Origin: Halomonas fontilapidosi
GTDB lineage: Bacteria; Pseudomonadota; Gammaproteobacteria; Pseudomonadales; Halomonadaceae
DNA: 64,000 nucleotides
Direction of reading: 5' to 3'
Assembly (NCBI RefSeq): GCF_014192285.1
Contig: NZ_JACHXQ010000001.1
Location: 124,001 to 188,000 of the forward strand
Shown: one piece after another, positions 55,474-64,000 of the stretch
Layout of the letters: each line of letters begins with the position of its first letter
How positions within the stretch are numbered: position 1 is the first letter of the stretch
The notes under the pieces: generated by a model
The model's database searches: none
What the model was told of the DNA's origin: nothing
The model's input: only the letters and a program-made list of their open reading frames with translations
Position numbers and translations under genes: made by a program

Positions 55474-56979
55474 TCAGGCGCGCTCGGCGATGATCTCCTT
55501 CCACTTGGCGGGACCGGTCTGGTGCACCGAAGTGCCCTGGCTGTCCACGGCCACCGTGACCGGCATATCCTCCACCTCGAACTCGTAGATGGCTTCCATG
55601 CCCAGGTCCTCGAAACCCACCACGCGGGCTTTCTTGATCGCCTGGGCGACCAGGTAGGCGGAACCGCCCACGGCCATCAGATAGACCGCCTGGTTGTCGC
55701 GGATCGCCTCGATGGCGGCCTCGCCCCGCTCGGCCTTGCCGACCATGCCCAGCAAGCCGGTCTGCTCGAGCATGGTGCGGGTGAACTTGTCCATGCGGGT
55801 CGCCGTGGTGGGACCGGCCGGTCCGACGACCTCGTCACGCACCGGATCCACCGGGCCAACGTAGTAGATGAAGCGCCCCTTCATGTCCACCGGCAACGGC
55901 TCGCCCTTGGCGATCAAGTCGACCATCCGCTTGTGCGCCGCGTCACGACCGGTCAGCAGCTTGCCGTTGAGCAGCAGGGTGTCACCGGGTTGCCAGGTCC
56001 GCACCTCGTCCGGGGTCACGCTGTCGAGGTCGACGCGCTTGACGTTATCGCCGGCCTCGCGGGTGACCTCCGGCCAGTCCTCGAGTTTCGGCGCGGGCAA
56101 TACTGCGGGACCGGAACCGTCGAGGGTGAAGTGGGCGTGACGGGTGGCAGCACAGTTGGGGATGATGGCCACCGGCTTGTTGGCGGCGTGGGTCGGGAAA
56201 TCCTTGACCTTGATATCCAGCACCGTGGTCAGGCCGCCCAGCCCCTGGGCGCCGATGCCACTCCGGTTGACCTTGTCGAACAGCTCAAGGCGCAGCTCCT
56301 CGGCGCGATTGGCGGGGCCGCGGGCCTGGAGCTCCTGAATATCGATCGGATCGAGCAGCGCCTCCTTGGCGATCTCCATGGCCTTTTCGGCGGTACCGCC
56401 GATACCGATGCCAAGCATGCCCGGCGGGCACCAGCCAGCCCCCATCTTGGGTAGCTGCTCCATCACCCAGTCGACCACGCTGTCGGAGGGATTGAGCATG
56501 GCGAACTTTGACTTGGCCTCGCTGCCGCCGCCCTTGGCCGCCACATGCACCTCGACGGTGTCGCCGGGCACCAGCTTGTGGTGGATGACCGCCGGGGTGT
56601 TGTCGCCGGTGTTCTTGCGCGCGCCGTCCGGGTCGGCCAGCACCGAGGCGCGCAGCACGTTGTCGGGCAGCTGGTAGGCGCGCCGCACGCCCTCGTTGAT
56701 CATGTCATCGAGGCTCATGTCGGCCTCGAAGCGCACGTTCATGCCAACGTGCACGAAGACGGTGACGATACCGGTGTCCTGGCAGATCGGCCGCTTGCCG
56801 AAGGCGCACATCCGTGAATTGATCAGGATCTGGGCGATGGCGTCCTTGGCCGCCGGGTTCTCCTCGCGCTCGTAGGCCGCCGCCATGGCGTCGATAAAAT
56901 CCTTCGGGTGATAGTAGGAAATGTACTGCAGGGCATCGGCGACGCTCTGGATCAGGTCGTCCTGGCGAATCACGGTCAT
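55474..56979 (-). CDS. Fumarate hydratase class I, iron-sulfur type
   Basis: A 501-residue enzyme of the TCA cycle that interconverts fumarate and malate. It has a [4Fe-4S] cluster: likely cluster Cys are in NSRMCAFGKRPICQDTG (C58, C66), AGWCPPGMLGIG and PNCAATRHAHF. The family is heat-labile and oxygen-sensitive. The C-terminal beta domain is GRFIYYVGPVDPVRDEVVGPAGPTTATRMDKFT. I chose the ATG at 56979 (MTVIRQDDL). An upstream in-frame start at 57009 lacks a better ribosome-binding site. The AT-rich stretch 57090-57145 upstream is the probable promoter. Confidence 0.93.
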   Translation of the reverse strand: MTVIRQDDLIQSVADALQYISYYHPKDFIDAMAAAYEREENPAAKDAIAQILINSRMCAFGKRPICQDTGIVTVFVHVGMNVRFEADMSLDDMINEGVRRAYQLPDNVLRASVLADPDGARKNTGDNTPAVIHHKLVPGDTVEVHVAAKGGGSEAKSKFAMLNPSDSVVDWVMEQLPKMGAGWCPPGMLGIGIGGTAEKAMEIAKEALLDPIDIQELQARGPANRAEELRLELFDKVNRSGIGAQGLGGLTTVLDIKVKDFPTHAANKPVAIIPNCAATRHAHFTLDGSGPAVLPAPKLEDWPEVTREAGDNVKRVDLDSVTPDEVRTWQPGDTLLLNGKLLTGRDAAHKRMVDLIAKGEPLPVDMKGRFIYYVGPVDPVRDEVVGPAGPTTATRMDKFTRTMLEQTGLLGMVGKAERGEAAIEAIRDNQAVYLMAVGGSAYLVAQAIKKARVVGFEDLGMEAIYEFEVEDMPVTVAVDSQGTSVHQTGPAKWKEIIAERA

Positions 56980-57160
56980 GGGCAAGGAGCTCCTAGGCGT
57001 TGTCGGCATCCCCGTGCCGGTGGCTGTAATGGCGTTTCGGCGGGGCTTGAACGGCGGGCATTATACCCCACCCCTCGGGTTGTCGACATTGATGTGGTCG
57101 AAGGTCTCAGATTGTGTAAGTGAATTACAGAATAGATAACGGTATAAACTATCCCCATGA
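56980..57160 (-). promoter_or_regulatory. AT-rich promoter region of fumarase
   Basis: This 181-bp gap between nei and the fumarase gene is locally AT-rich between about 57090 and 57150. It has a short inverted repeat, GATAAC...CTATC, near 57133. I could not fix a convincing -35/-10 pair. Confidence 0.35.
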
Positions 57161-57985
57161 TCAACTCGCAGGCTGGCAGCGAGGACAGAAATAGAGCCGC
57201 CGGGACGTCACCATCACCCGCTCGATGGCCGTGCCGCAGGCGTGGCAGGGCAGGCCCTCGCGCTCGAATACGGCAAAGCGCCAGCGCCGCCGGCTGGCTC
57301 CCCGGGCACGCTCGGCGGCGGCCCAGTCGGTCCGATTGGTCACCCCGGCCTGGTCGTAGGCCTGACGTGTCACGGCCAGGATGCACGCCGCCAGGCGCGT
57401 CAGGGCGGTCTCCTCCAGGTCCCCCGGCCGAACCTTGAAGTGCAGCCCAGCGAAGAACAGGATCTCGGCACGCAGGTAGTTGCCGATCCCGGCGAACAGC
57501 GACTGGTCGAGCAGCAGGCTGCCCACGCCTCGCCGCCGGACGCTTCGCTGGAGAAGTCGCTCCACGGCCTGCTCCACCGTCACGCCATGGGTCAGCAGGT
57601 CGGGACCGAGCCGGGACAGGAAGGGATGCTCATCGAGCCTCTCCCTGGACCACAGCGAGACGTCCGAGGCGCTGTAGAGGCTTGCCGCCCTGCCCTGCGC
57701 CACCAGGCGGACACGCAGCGAACGGTGGGTGTCCGGCTCGCGGTCGGCGGCGTGCAGCTTCCAGACGCCGTAGAGCTGGTTATGGGAGTAGAGCACGCGA
57801 CCGTCGTCGAAGCGGGTCAGCAGCGCCTTGCCCCAGCTGTCCACGGCCGTTACCTCGCGCCCGATCAGCGAAGCGGCCTCGCCGGCCAGGTCGGGAAAGG
57901 CGAACCAGGCGTCCTCGAGCCGCCTGCCGGCGATCTGGCGATGCACGCGGTCGGCGGCGCGACGGATCTCGGGGCCTTCGGGCAT
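57161..57985 (-). CDS. nei: Endonuclease VIII (Nei) DNA glycosylase/AP lyase
   Basis: A 274-residue base excision repair enzyme for oxidised pyrimidines. The start MPEGPEIRRAADRV gives the catalytic Pro2 and Glu3. K53 stands in DSWGKALLTRF. The helix-two-turn-helix is in DQSLFAGIGNYLRAEILF, and the C-terminal zinc finger is CHACG ... YFCPRCQ. PEIRRA rather than PELPEV marks Nei as against MutM. It follows uvrB by 12 bp. Confidence 0.93.
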   Translation of the reverse strand: MPEGPEIRRAADRVHRQIAGRRLEDAWFAFPDLAGEAASLIGREVTAVDSWGKALLTRFDDGRVLYSHNQLYGVWKLHAADREPDTHRSLRVRLVAQGRAASLYSASDVSLWSRERLDEHPFLSRLGPDLLTHGVTVEQAVERLLQRSVRRRGVGSLLLDQSLFAGIGNYLRAEILFFAGLHFKVRPGDLEETALTRLAACILAVTRQAYDQAGVTNRTDWAAAERARGASRRRWRFAVFEREGLPCHACGTAIERVMVTSRRLYFCPRCQPAS

Positions 57986-57997
57986 GGCGGGCGAGCG

Positions 57998-60022
<2,025 letters not shown>

Positions 60023-60042
60023 GGCGGCTCCAATGACGGGGC

Positions 60043-60061
60043 GGGCGCCTGCAAGGCGCCC
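60043..60061 (-). terminator. Terminator after the osmC-like gene
   Basis: GGGCGCC-TGCAA-GGCGCCC, a perfect 7-bp stem with a 5-nt loop, 22 bp past the osmC-like stop and 20 bp before uvrB. Confidence 0.45.
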
Positions 60062-60083
60062 AGGGAGGCGGAGTCGGCCGGGG

Positions 60084-60509
60084 TCAGGCCTCGGCCGTGC
60101 GCTCGACGGTGCGGGTCGTCACCTCCACGGTAGAGGTAGTCATCAGCCGGTGAATCGGGCACTTGTGGCTGATTTCCTCCAGGCGGCTGCGTTGCTCGGG
60201 GTCCTCGATGCCGTGGAAGGTCATCGCCACGTCGAGCCGATAGGTGCCGTGACGCTCCTGGCTGTCGTCGCGGTTGACGGTAACGCTGATGCCGGTCAGC
60301 GGCCACTTCTTGCGCAGGGCGTACATCTGCGAGGTGATCGCCTTGCAGGCACCCAGCGAGAGATCGAAGTAGTCATGGGGATCCGGCGCAGTGCCCTCGC
60401 CGCCGTAGGCTTCGGGCACGTCGACAAACAGGTCGTCGAAGCCGTCCAATTCGACCCGCTGACGATAGATATGGTTGCGTTCACTGACGACCTCAATCGT
60501 CTTCTTCAT
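60084..60509 (-). CDS. OsmC-family protein
   Basis: A 141-residue protein of the OsmC/Ohr fold. The two redox Cys are in [14 protein letters not shown] (C55) and [13 protein letters not shown] (C117). The family reduces organic hydroperoxides, but the OsmC-like YhfA branch has other or unknown substrates. The start is ATG 60509, which overlaps the upstream TGA and has GAGG at good spacing; GTG 60512 is an alternative. It is translationally coupled to the small HMA-like gene. Confidence 0.85.
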   Translation of the reverse strand: MKKTIEVVSERNHIYRQRVELDGFDDLFVDVPEAYGGEGTAPDPHDYFDLSLGACKAITSQMYALRKKWPLTGISVTVNRDDSQERHGTYRLDVAMTFHGIEDPEQRSRLEEISHKCPIHRLMTTSTVEVTTRTVERTAEA

Positions 60510-60706
60510 CACGTTACCTCGATACCCAGTTTGAGAGAGTGTACCGCCTGGATCAGCGCGTCACGCCTGGCGCGCCCCTCCACCTCGGCCCCGTGGCGGC
60601 CGACCTCGACACTGTCGACGTCGTCCAGCATCATCAGGGCAGTGGTGATGCGGTTGACCTGATCGGCGTTCGCGACGCCCTGAAAGCTCAGAGACTGATG
60701 GGCCAT
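60509..60706 (-). CDS. Small HMA-like protein without CxxC
   Basis: A 65-residue protein with the beta-alpha-beta-beta-alpha-beta length and spacing of heavy-metal-associated domains (SLSFQGVANADQVNRITTALMMLDDVDSVEV...). The metal motif MxCxxC is missing: the loop reads GVANADQV. It is therefore unlikely to carry copper. It overlaps the OsmC-like start by three bases. The gene is real because the overlap, the ribosome-binding site (AGGAGC before ATG) and the conserved fold agree. Its role is unknown. Confidence 0.65.
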   Translation of the reverse strand: MAHQSLSFQGVANADQVNRITTALMMLDDVDSVEVGRHGAEVEGRARRDALIQAVHSLKLGIEVT

Positions 60707-60852
60707 GGGTGCTCCTGACGCGGTATGAACGAGCGAGATGGGCCGAGTCTAGCATGCCACTCCCGGCACCGGGCAGCGCTTGCAATATCGCCTCCCCGCC
60801 CGCACATCGGTCGCATGAAAATGCCTGACGCCAAACCAAAAGGAGCCCGGAC

Positions 60853-61887
60853 ATGAGGGATTGGATCACTGCTACCGGCGGTCGGCAGGAAGCCGGATAC
60901 CGGGTAACCTTCAACACGCCCGATGCGCCGCGGGTCGCGCTGGACGCCAGCGCGATAACGCCCCTCGCTCACCTGGGGGTACTGGACGTCGAGGGCCCCG
61001 ATGCTGAGACCTTCCTGCAGGGCCAGACCAGTGCCCAGGTCTCACTGGCCGACGGCGACCTCGCCCCGCTGACCTGCTTCTGCACGCCCAAGGGGCGGAT
61101 GTTGGCCAATGCCCAGCTGCTGCGCGTCGCCCCGGCACACTACCGTCTGATCATGCATGCCAGCCTGGTGGCCTCGCTGGCCGAGCACCTTAAGAAGTTC
61201 GCCCCCTTCTACAAGGTCGAGCTGCGCGAACGCGACGACCTGGCACTATTGGGGTTGATCGGCCACGAAGCCGCGGCGCTGGCCGAGGTGCGCTTCGATG
61301 TCGTGCCGCCCCGTCCCTGGCACCAGGCGAGCAACGACACGTATCAGGTGCTCGCTCACCCGGGGCCCCGCCCGCGCCTGCTGATCTGCCTGCCCGCCGA
61401 TCAGGTCGAGGTCGATTGGGCGTGGCTGAAAGAGCACACCACGCCGGTCGGCAACGCCGTATGGCGGTTGCACGACATCCAGGCGGGACTGGCCTGGCTC
61501 GATGCCGACCAGCGCGATAGCTACCTGCCGCAGATGATCAACTGGGAGGCCCTCGGCGGCATCAGCTTCAAGAAGGGCTGCTATACCGGCCAGGAAGTCG
61601 TGGCGCGCGCCCATTTCCGCGGGCAGGTCAAGAAAAGGCTGTTCCGTGCCCAACTGGAAGGCGACAGTCTCCCGGCGCCAGGCGCCTCCATCACCGATGC
61701 CAACGACAAGCCCAAGGGCGAGGTGCTCGCCGCTGAACTTGACGCGTACGGCCAGGCAGAGCTTCTCGCCGTGCTCAGCACCAAGGAGGACATCGGCCCG
61801 CTAAGCGTGAATGGCCAGGCGGTGAAGCTGCTGAAGCTGCCCTACCCCATCGAGCGTGTCGACCCGGAGGCGCTGGCATCCAGCTAG
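60853..61887 (+). CDS. ygfZ: tRNA-modifying protein YgfZ (folate-dependent)
   Basis: A 344-residue protein of the GcvT-like fold that supports iron-sulfur cluster proteins such as MiaB. The signature KGCYTGQEVVAR (C243) is complete. LGVLDVEGPDAETFLQGQTSAQV at the start is typical. AAAAGGAG stands 9 bp before the ATG. It is convergent with the TatD-like gene, 9 bp away. Confidence 0.92.
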   Translation: MRDWITATGGRQEAGYRVTFNTPDAPRVALDASAITPLAHLGVLDVEGPDAETFLQGQTSAQVSLADGDLAPLTCFCTPKGRMLANAQLLRVAPAHYRLIMHASLVASLAEHLKKFAPFYKVELRERDDLALLGLIGHEAAALAEVRFDVVPPRPWHQASNDTYQVLAHPGPRPRLLICLPADQVEVDWAWLKEHTTPVGNAVWRLHDIQAGLAWLDADQRDSYLPQMINWEALGGISFKKGCYTGQEVVARAHFRGQVKKRLFRAQLEGDSLPAPGASITDANDKPKGEVLAAELDAYGQAELLAVLSTKEDIGPLSVNGQAVKLLKLPYPIERVDPEALASS

Positions 61888-61896
61888 GACCTCCGA

Positions 61897-62661
61897 CTAG
61901 GGCGGCAGGTCGAACAGTCGGCGGACAGTAGCGGTGCTGTCCGTCCCTACCTTGTCGAAATCTTCCCCTCGCAGGCTGGCCACCGCCCGACACACCTCGG
62001 CAACACATGCCGGCTCGTTGCGCTGCCCTTGATGGCCGGCCAACGGCATATCGGGGCTGTCGGTCTCCAGTACATAGCCGCCATCGGGCAAGCTCTCCAC
62101 CGCCCGATGCAGGCGTTTTGCCCGATCAAAGGTCACCGCCCCGCCAAGCCCCAGCATGAAGCCCAGGTCAAGAAAATTCTTCGCCTGCTCGGGCGAGCCG
62201 GCGAAGGCGTGGATCAACCCGCCCGCGGGAAGCGCCAGCTGCCGAAGCCGCTTGGCTACCTTGTCGTTGGCATGCACGCAGTGGATCACCACCGGCATGT
62301 CGCGCGTCTTGGCCATCTTGAGCTGGGCATCGAAGAGACGCCACTGGGCATCGAGGGTCCCGGTGAAGCGAGCATCGATGCCGCACTCGCCTATAGCGAC
62401 CGCCTCAGGGTGGTCGTCGAGGGCCTGCGCCAGCGCCTCGATGTCCCCCTCGCCGTGTTCCTCCATGAAGTAGGGATGCAGCCCCAGGCAGACGCTGACG
62501 TCATCGCGCTCGCCCAGCGCCAGCACATTGGGCCAGCGGGCCCGGGTGGTTCCCGGCACCACGAAATGGCGGACGTCCACTGCCCTGGCCCGATCGAACA
62601 CCGCCTCGCGGTCGGCATCGAAGTCGGGGAAGTCCAGATGGCAGTGAGCATCAATCAGCAT
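61897..62661 (-). CDS. TatD-family metal-dependent hydrolase
   Basis: A 254-residue TIM-barrel hydrolase. Metal-binding motifs are LIDAHCHLDF at the start, IGECGID (Glu), PVVIHCVHAND (His) and LETDSPDMPL (Asp). Members act as 3'-5' nucleases or deacylases; the substrate here is not known. The ATG at 62661 (MLIDAHCHL) is the best start. A GTG at 62667 is alternative. No strong ribosome-binding site is seen. Confidence 0.87.
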   Translation of the reverse strand: MLIDAHCHLDFPDFDADREAVFDRARAVDVRHFVVPGTTRARWPNVLALGERDDVSVCLGLHPYFMEEHGEGDIEALAQALDDHPEAVAIGECGIDARFTGTLDAQWRLFDAQLKMAKTRDMPVVIHCVHANDKVAKRLRQLALPAGGLIHAFAGSPEQAKNFLDLGFMLGLGGAVTFDRAKRLHRAVESLPDGGYVLETDSPDMPLAGHQGQRNEPACVAEVCRAVASLRGEDFDKVGTDSTATVRRLFDLPP

Positions 62662-62673
62662 GGACACAAGCTA

Positions 62674-62727
62674 CAAGAAGCAAGAAGCAAGGAGCAAGGG
62701 GTCCTCGTGGCTTGCTCCTTGTCGCTT
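62674..62727. repeat. AAGCAAGRAGCAAG-type repeat with hairpin
   Basis: The spacer between prfC and the tatD-like gene contains direct copies of AGAAGCAAGAAGCAAGGAGC-like units followed by the inverse CTTGCTCCTTG. CAAGGAGCAAG (62688-62698) pairs perfectly with CTTGCTCCTTG (62711-62721) over 11 bp with a 12-nt loop. It may act as a terminator for prfC or belong to a dispersed palindromic repeat family. Confidence 0.55.
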
Positions 62728-62750
62728 GAGGCTGGCCGAAGGCCGGTGTT

Positions 62751-64000
62751 TCAATGCTCCCGCGTATGCTGGAAGCGGATCTCCGGCCAGCGCTCCTGGG
62801 TCATCTGCAGGTTCACGCGTGTGGGAGCGATGTAGGTCAGGTAGCCGCCACCGTCGATGGCCAGGTTGGTGCTCGCCTTGCGCTTGAACTCCTCGAGCTT
62901 CTTGGCATCGTCGCAGTAGACCCAACGGGCCGTGTTGACGTTGACTCCCTCGTAGATACAGTCGACCTTGTACTCTTCCTTGAGGCGGTGGGCGACCACG
63001 TCGAACTGCAGTGTCCCGACGGCGCCGAGAATCAGGTCGTTATTATCGAGCGGCATGAACACCTGGGTCGCGCCCTCCTCGGAGAGCTGCTGCAGGCCCT
63101 TCTGCAGCGCTTTCATCTTCAGCGGATCCTTGAGGCGCACGCGCTTGAAGAGTTCCGGGGCGAAGTGCGGAATGCCGGTGAAGCGCATGTCCTCGCCCTG
63201 AGTAAAGGTGTCACCGATCTGGATGGTGCCGTGGTTGTGCAAGCCGATAATATCGCCGGGCCAGGCCTCCTCCACATGGGAGCGGTCTGATGCCATGAAG
63301 GTCAGGGCGTCGGCGATCTTGACGTCCTTGCCGATGCGCACGTGGCGCATCTTCATGTTCTTGTCGTACTTGCCCGAGCAGACCCGCAGAAAGGCGATAC
63401 GGTCGCGGTGGTTGGGATCCATATTGGCCTGGATCTTGAACACGAAGCCCGTGAAGCGCTCATCCTCGGCCTCCACCGTGCGGGTATCGGTCTCTCGCGG
63501 CTGGGGCGGCGGCGCATACTCGACGAAGCCGTCGAGCATTTCGCGCACCCCGAAATTGCCCATGGCGGTGCCGAAATATACCGGCGACAGCTCGCCCCGC
63601 AGGTAGGCCGCATGGTCGAACTCGTGGGAAGCGCCACGCACCAGTTCCACCTCCATGCGCAATTCCTCGGCCTGTTCCTCGCCGAGCACCGCGTCAACCT
63701 CGGGGTTATCGAGCCCTTCGATGCGGCGGTCATCGGGGATCTGGCTGCCCTGCCCCTGGGTATAGAGGTGGATCACGTCATTGTAGAGGTGATAGACGCC
63801 CTTGAAGTGACGACCCATGCCGATCGGCCAGGTCATGGGGGCACACTGAATGTTCAGCACTTCCTCGACCTCGTCCATCACCTCCACAGGGTCGCGGACG
63901 TCGCGGTCCATCTTGTTGATGAAGGTGAGGATCGGCGTGGTGCGCAGGCGACATACCTCCATCAGCTTGATGGTTCGTGACTCGACGCCCTTGGCGCCGT
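62751..64000 (-). CDS. prfC: Peptide chain release factor 3 (partial, N-terminus outside window)
   Basis: A 416-residue C-terminal part of a translational GTPase that recycles RF1 and RF2. [17 protein letters not shown] contains the NKMD GTPase motif G4. [19 protein letters not shown] and [20 protein letters not shown] are of the RF3 type, and the C-terminal [24 protein letters not shown] is conserved. The frame is open to the right edge, so GTPase motifs G1-G3 lie outside. Confidence 0.95.
   Translation of the reverse strand, partial: GAKGVESRTIKLMEVCRLRTTPILTFINKMDRDVRDPVEVMDEVEEVLNIQCAPMTWPIGMGRHFKGVYHLYNDVIHLYTQGQGSQIPDDRRIEGLDNPEVDAVLGEEQAEELRMEVELVRGASHEFDHAAYLRGELSPVYFGTAMGNFGVREMLDGFVEYAPPPQPRETDTRTVEAEDERFTGFVFKIQANMDPNHRDRIAFLRVCSGKYDKNMKMRHVRIGKDVKIADALTFMASDRSHVEEAWPGDIIGLHNHGTIQIGDTFTQGEDMRFTGIPHFAPELFKRVRLKDPLKMKALQKGLQQLSEEGATQVFMPLDNNDLILGAVGTLQFDVVAHRLKEEYKVDCIYEGVNVNTARWVYCDDAKKLEEFKRKASTNLAIDGGGYLTYIAPTRVNLQMTQERWPEIRFQHTREH

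Overview
The window is a gene-dense, high-G+C chromosomal segment of a halophilic gammaproteobacterium. The complete ectABC ectoine operon, with an EctA almost identical in pattern to the Halomonas elongata protein as I remember it, points to Halomonas or a close relative. The tolQRAB-pal-cpoB, ruvCAB and ubiG-mupP orders are typical gammaproteobacterial. I see no rRNA, tRNA, CRISPR array, integrase, transposase or prophage gene. Most of the window is ordinary core chromosome.

Layout. Positions 1-1625 (minus) hold a lipoprotein with a retropepsin-like 'zinc protease' domain and the start of an inactive transglutaminase/7TM protein. Positions 1940-6218 (plus) are the least explained part: a large three-part outer-membrane beta-barrel protein, a Gly-rich exported protein and a small exported His/Asp/Glu-rich protein, with TTGAC-N4-RTCAA (FNR/CRP-type) palindromes before the first two genes. 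A DUF3833 lipoprotein follows. Positions 6998-9453 (minus) are ectCBA behind a good sigma-70 promoter, then gorA (minus) and a beta-carbonic anhydrase (plus). Positions 12010-21156 (plus) are a five-gene dipeptide/oligopeptide ABC importer, then a HypT-like LysR regulator, prolidase PepQ and a YheT-type hydrolase, which together look like peptide uptake and breakdown. Positions 21270-22804 carry an unknown, perhaps ferritin-like protein and a Crp/Fnr-type regulator.

The envelope block at 22876-30381 (minus) is msrA, tamB, tamA and a membrane-anchored coiled-coil protein. After sodB come galU and a UDP-glucose-dehydrogenase-like gene that lacks the catalytic cysteine. Then ubiG-mupP (plus) converge on yciK (minus). 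Positions 35804-46038 (minus) run fmdB-like, aspS, yebC, ruvC, ruvA, ruvB, tolQ, tolR, tolA, tolB, pal, cpoB in transcription order. The usual ybgC between ruvB and tolQ is absent, and TolA has a perfect ten-copy decapeptide repeat.

The last part has a plus-strand hydroxyacid dehydrogenase/ribokinase/nucleoside hydrolase operon, acylphosphatase, a Leu/Val-type dehydrogenase, a YihY membrane protein, NadM with an altered Nudix box, a second HypT-like LysR, cardiolipin synthase, class I fumarase, Nei, UvrB, an OsmC/HMA-like pair, YgfZ, a TatD-family hydrolase and the C-terminal part of prfC, cut by the right edge. Many gene ends carry GC-rich hairpins, several perfect and shared by convergent genes.
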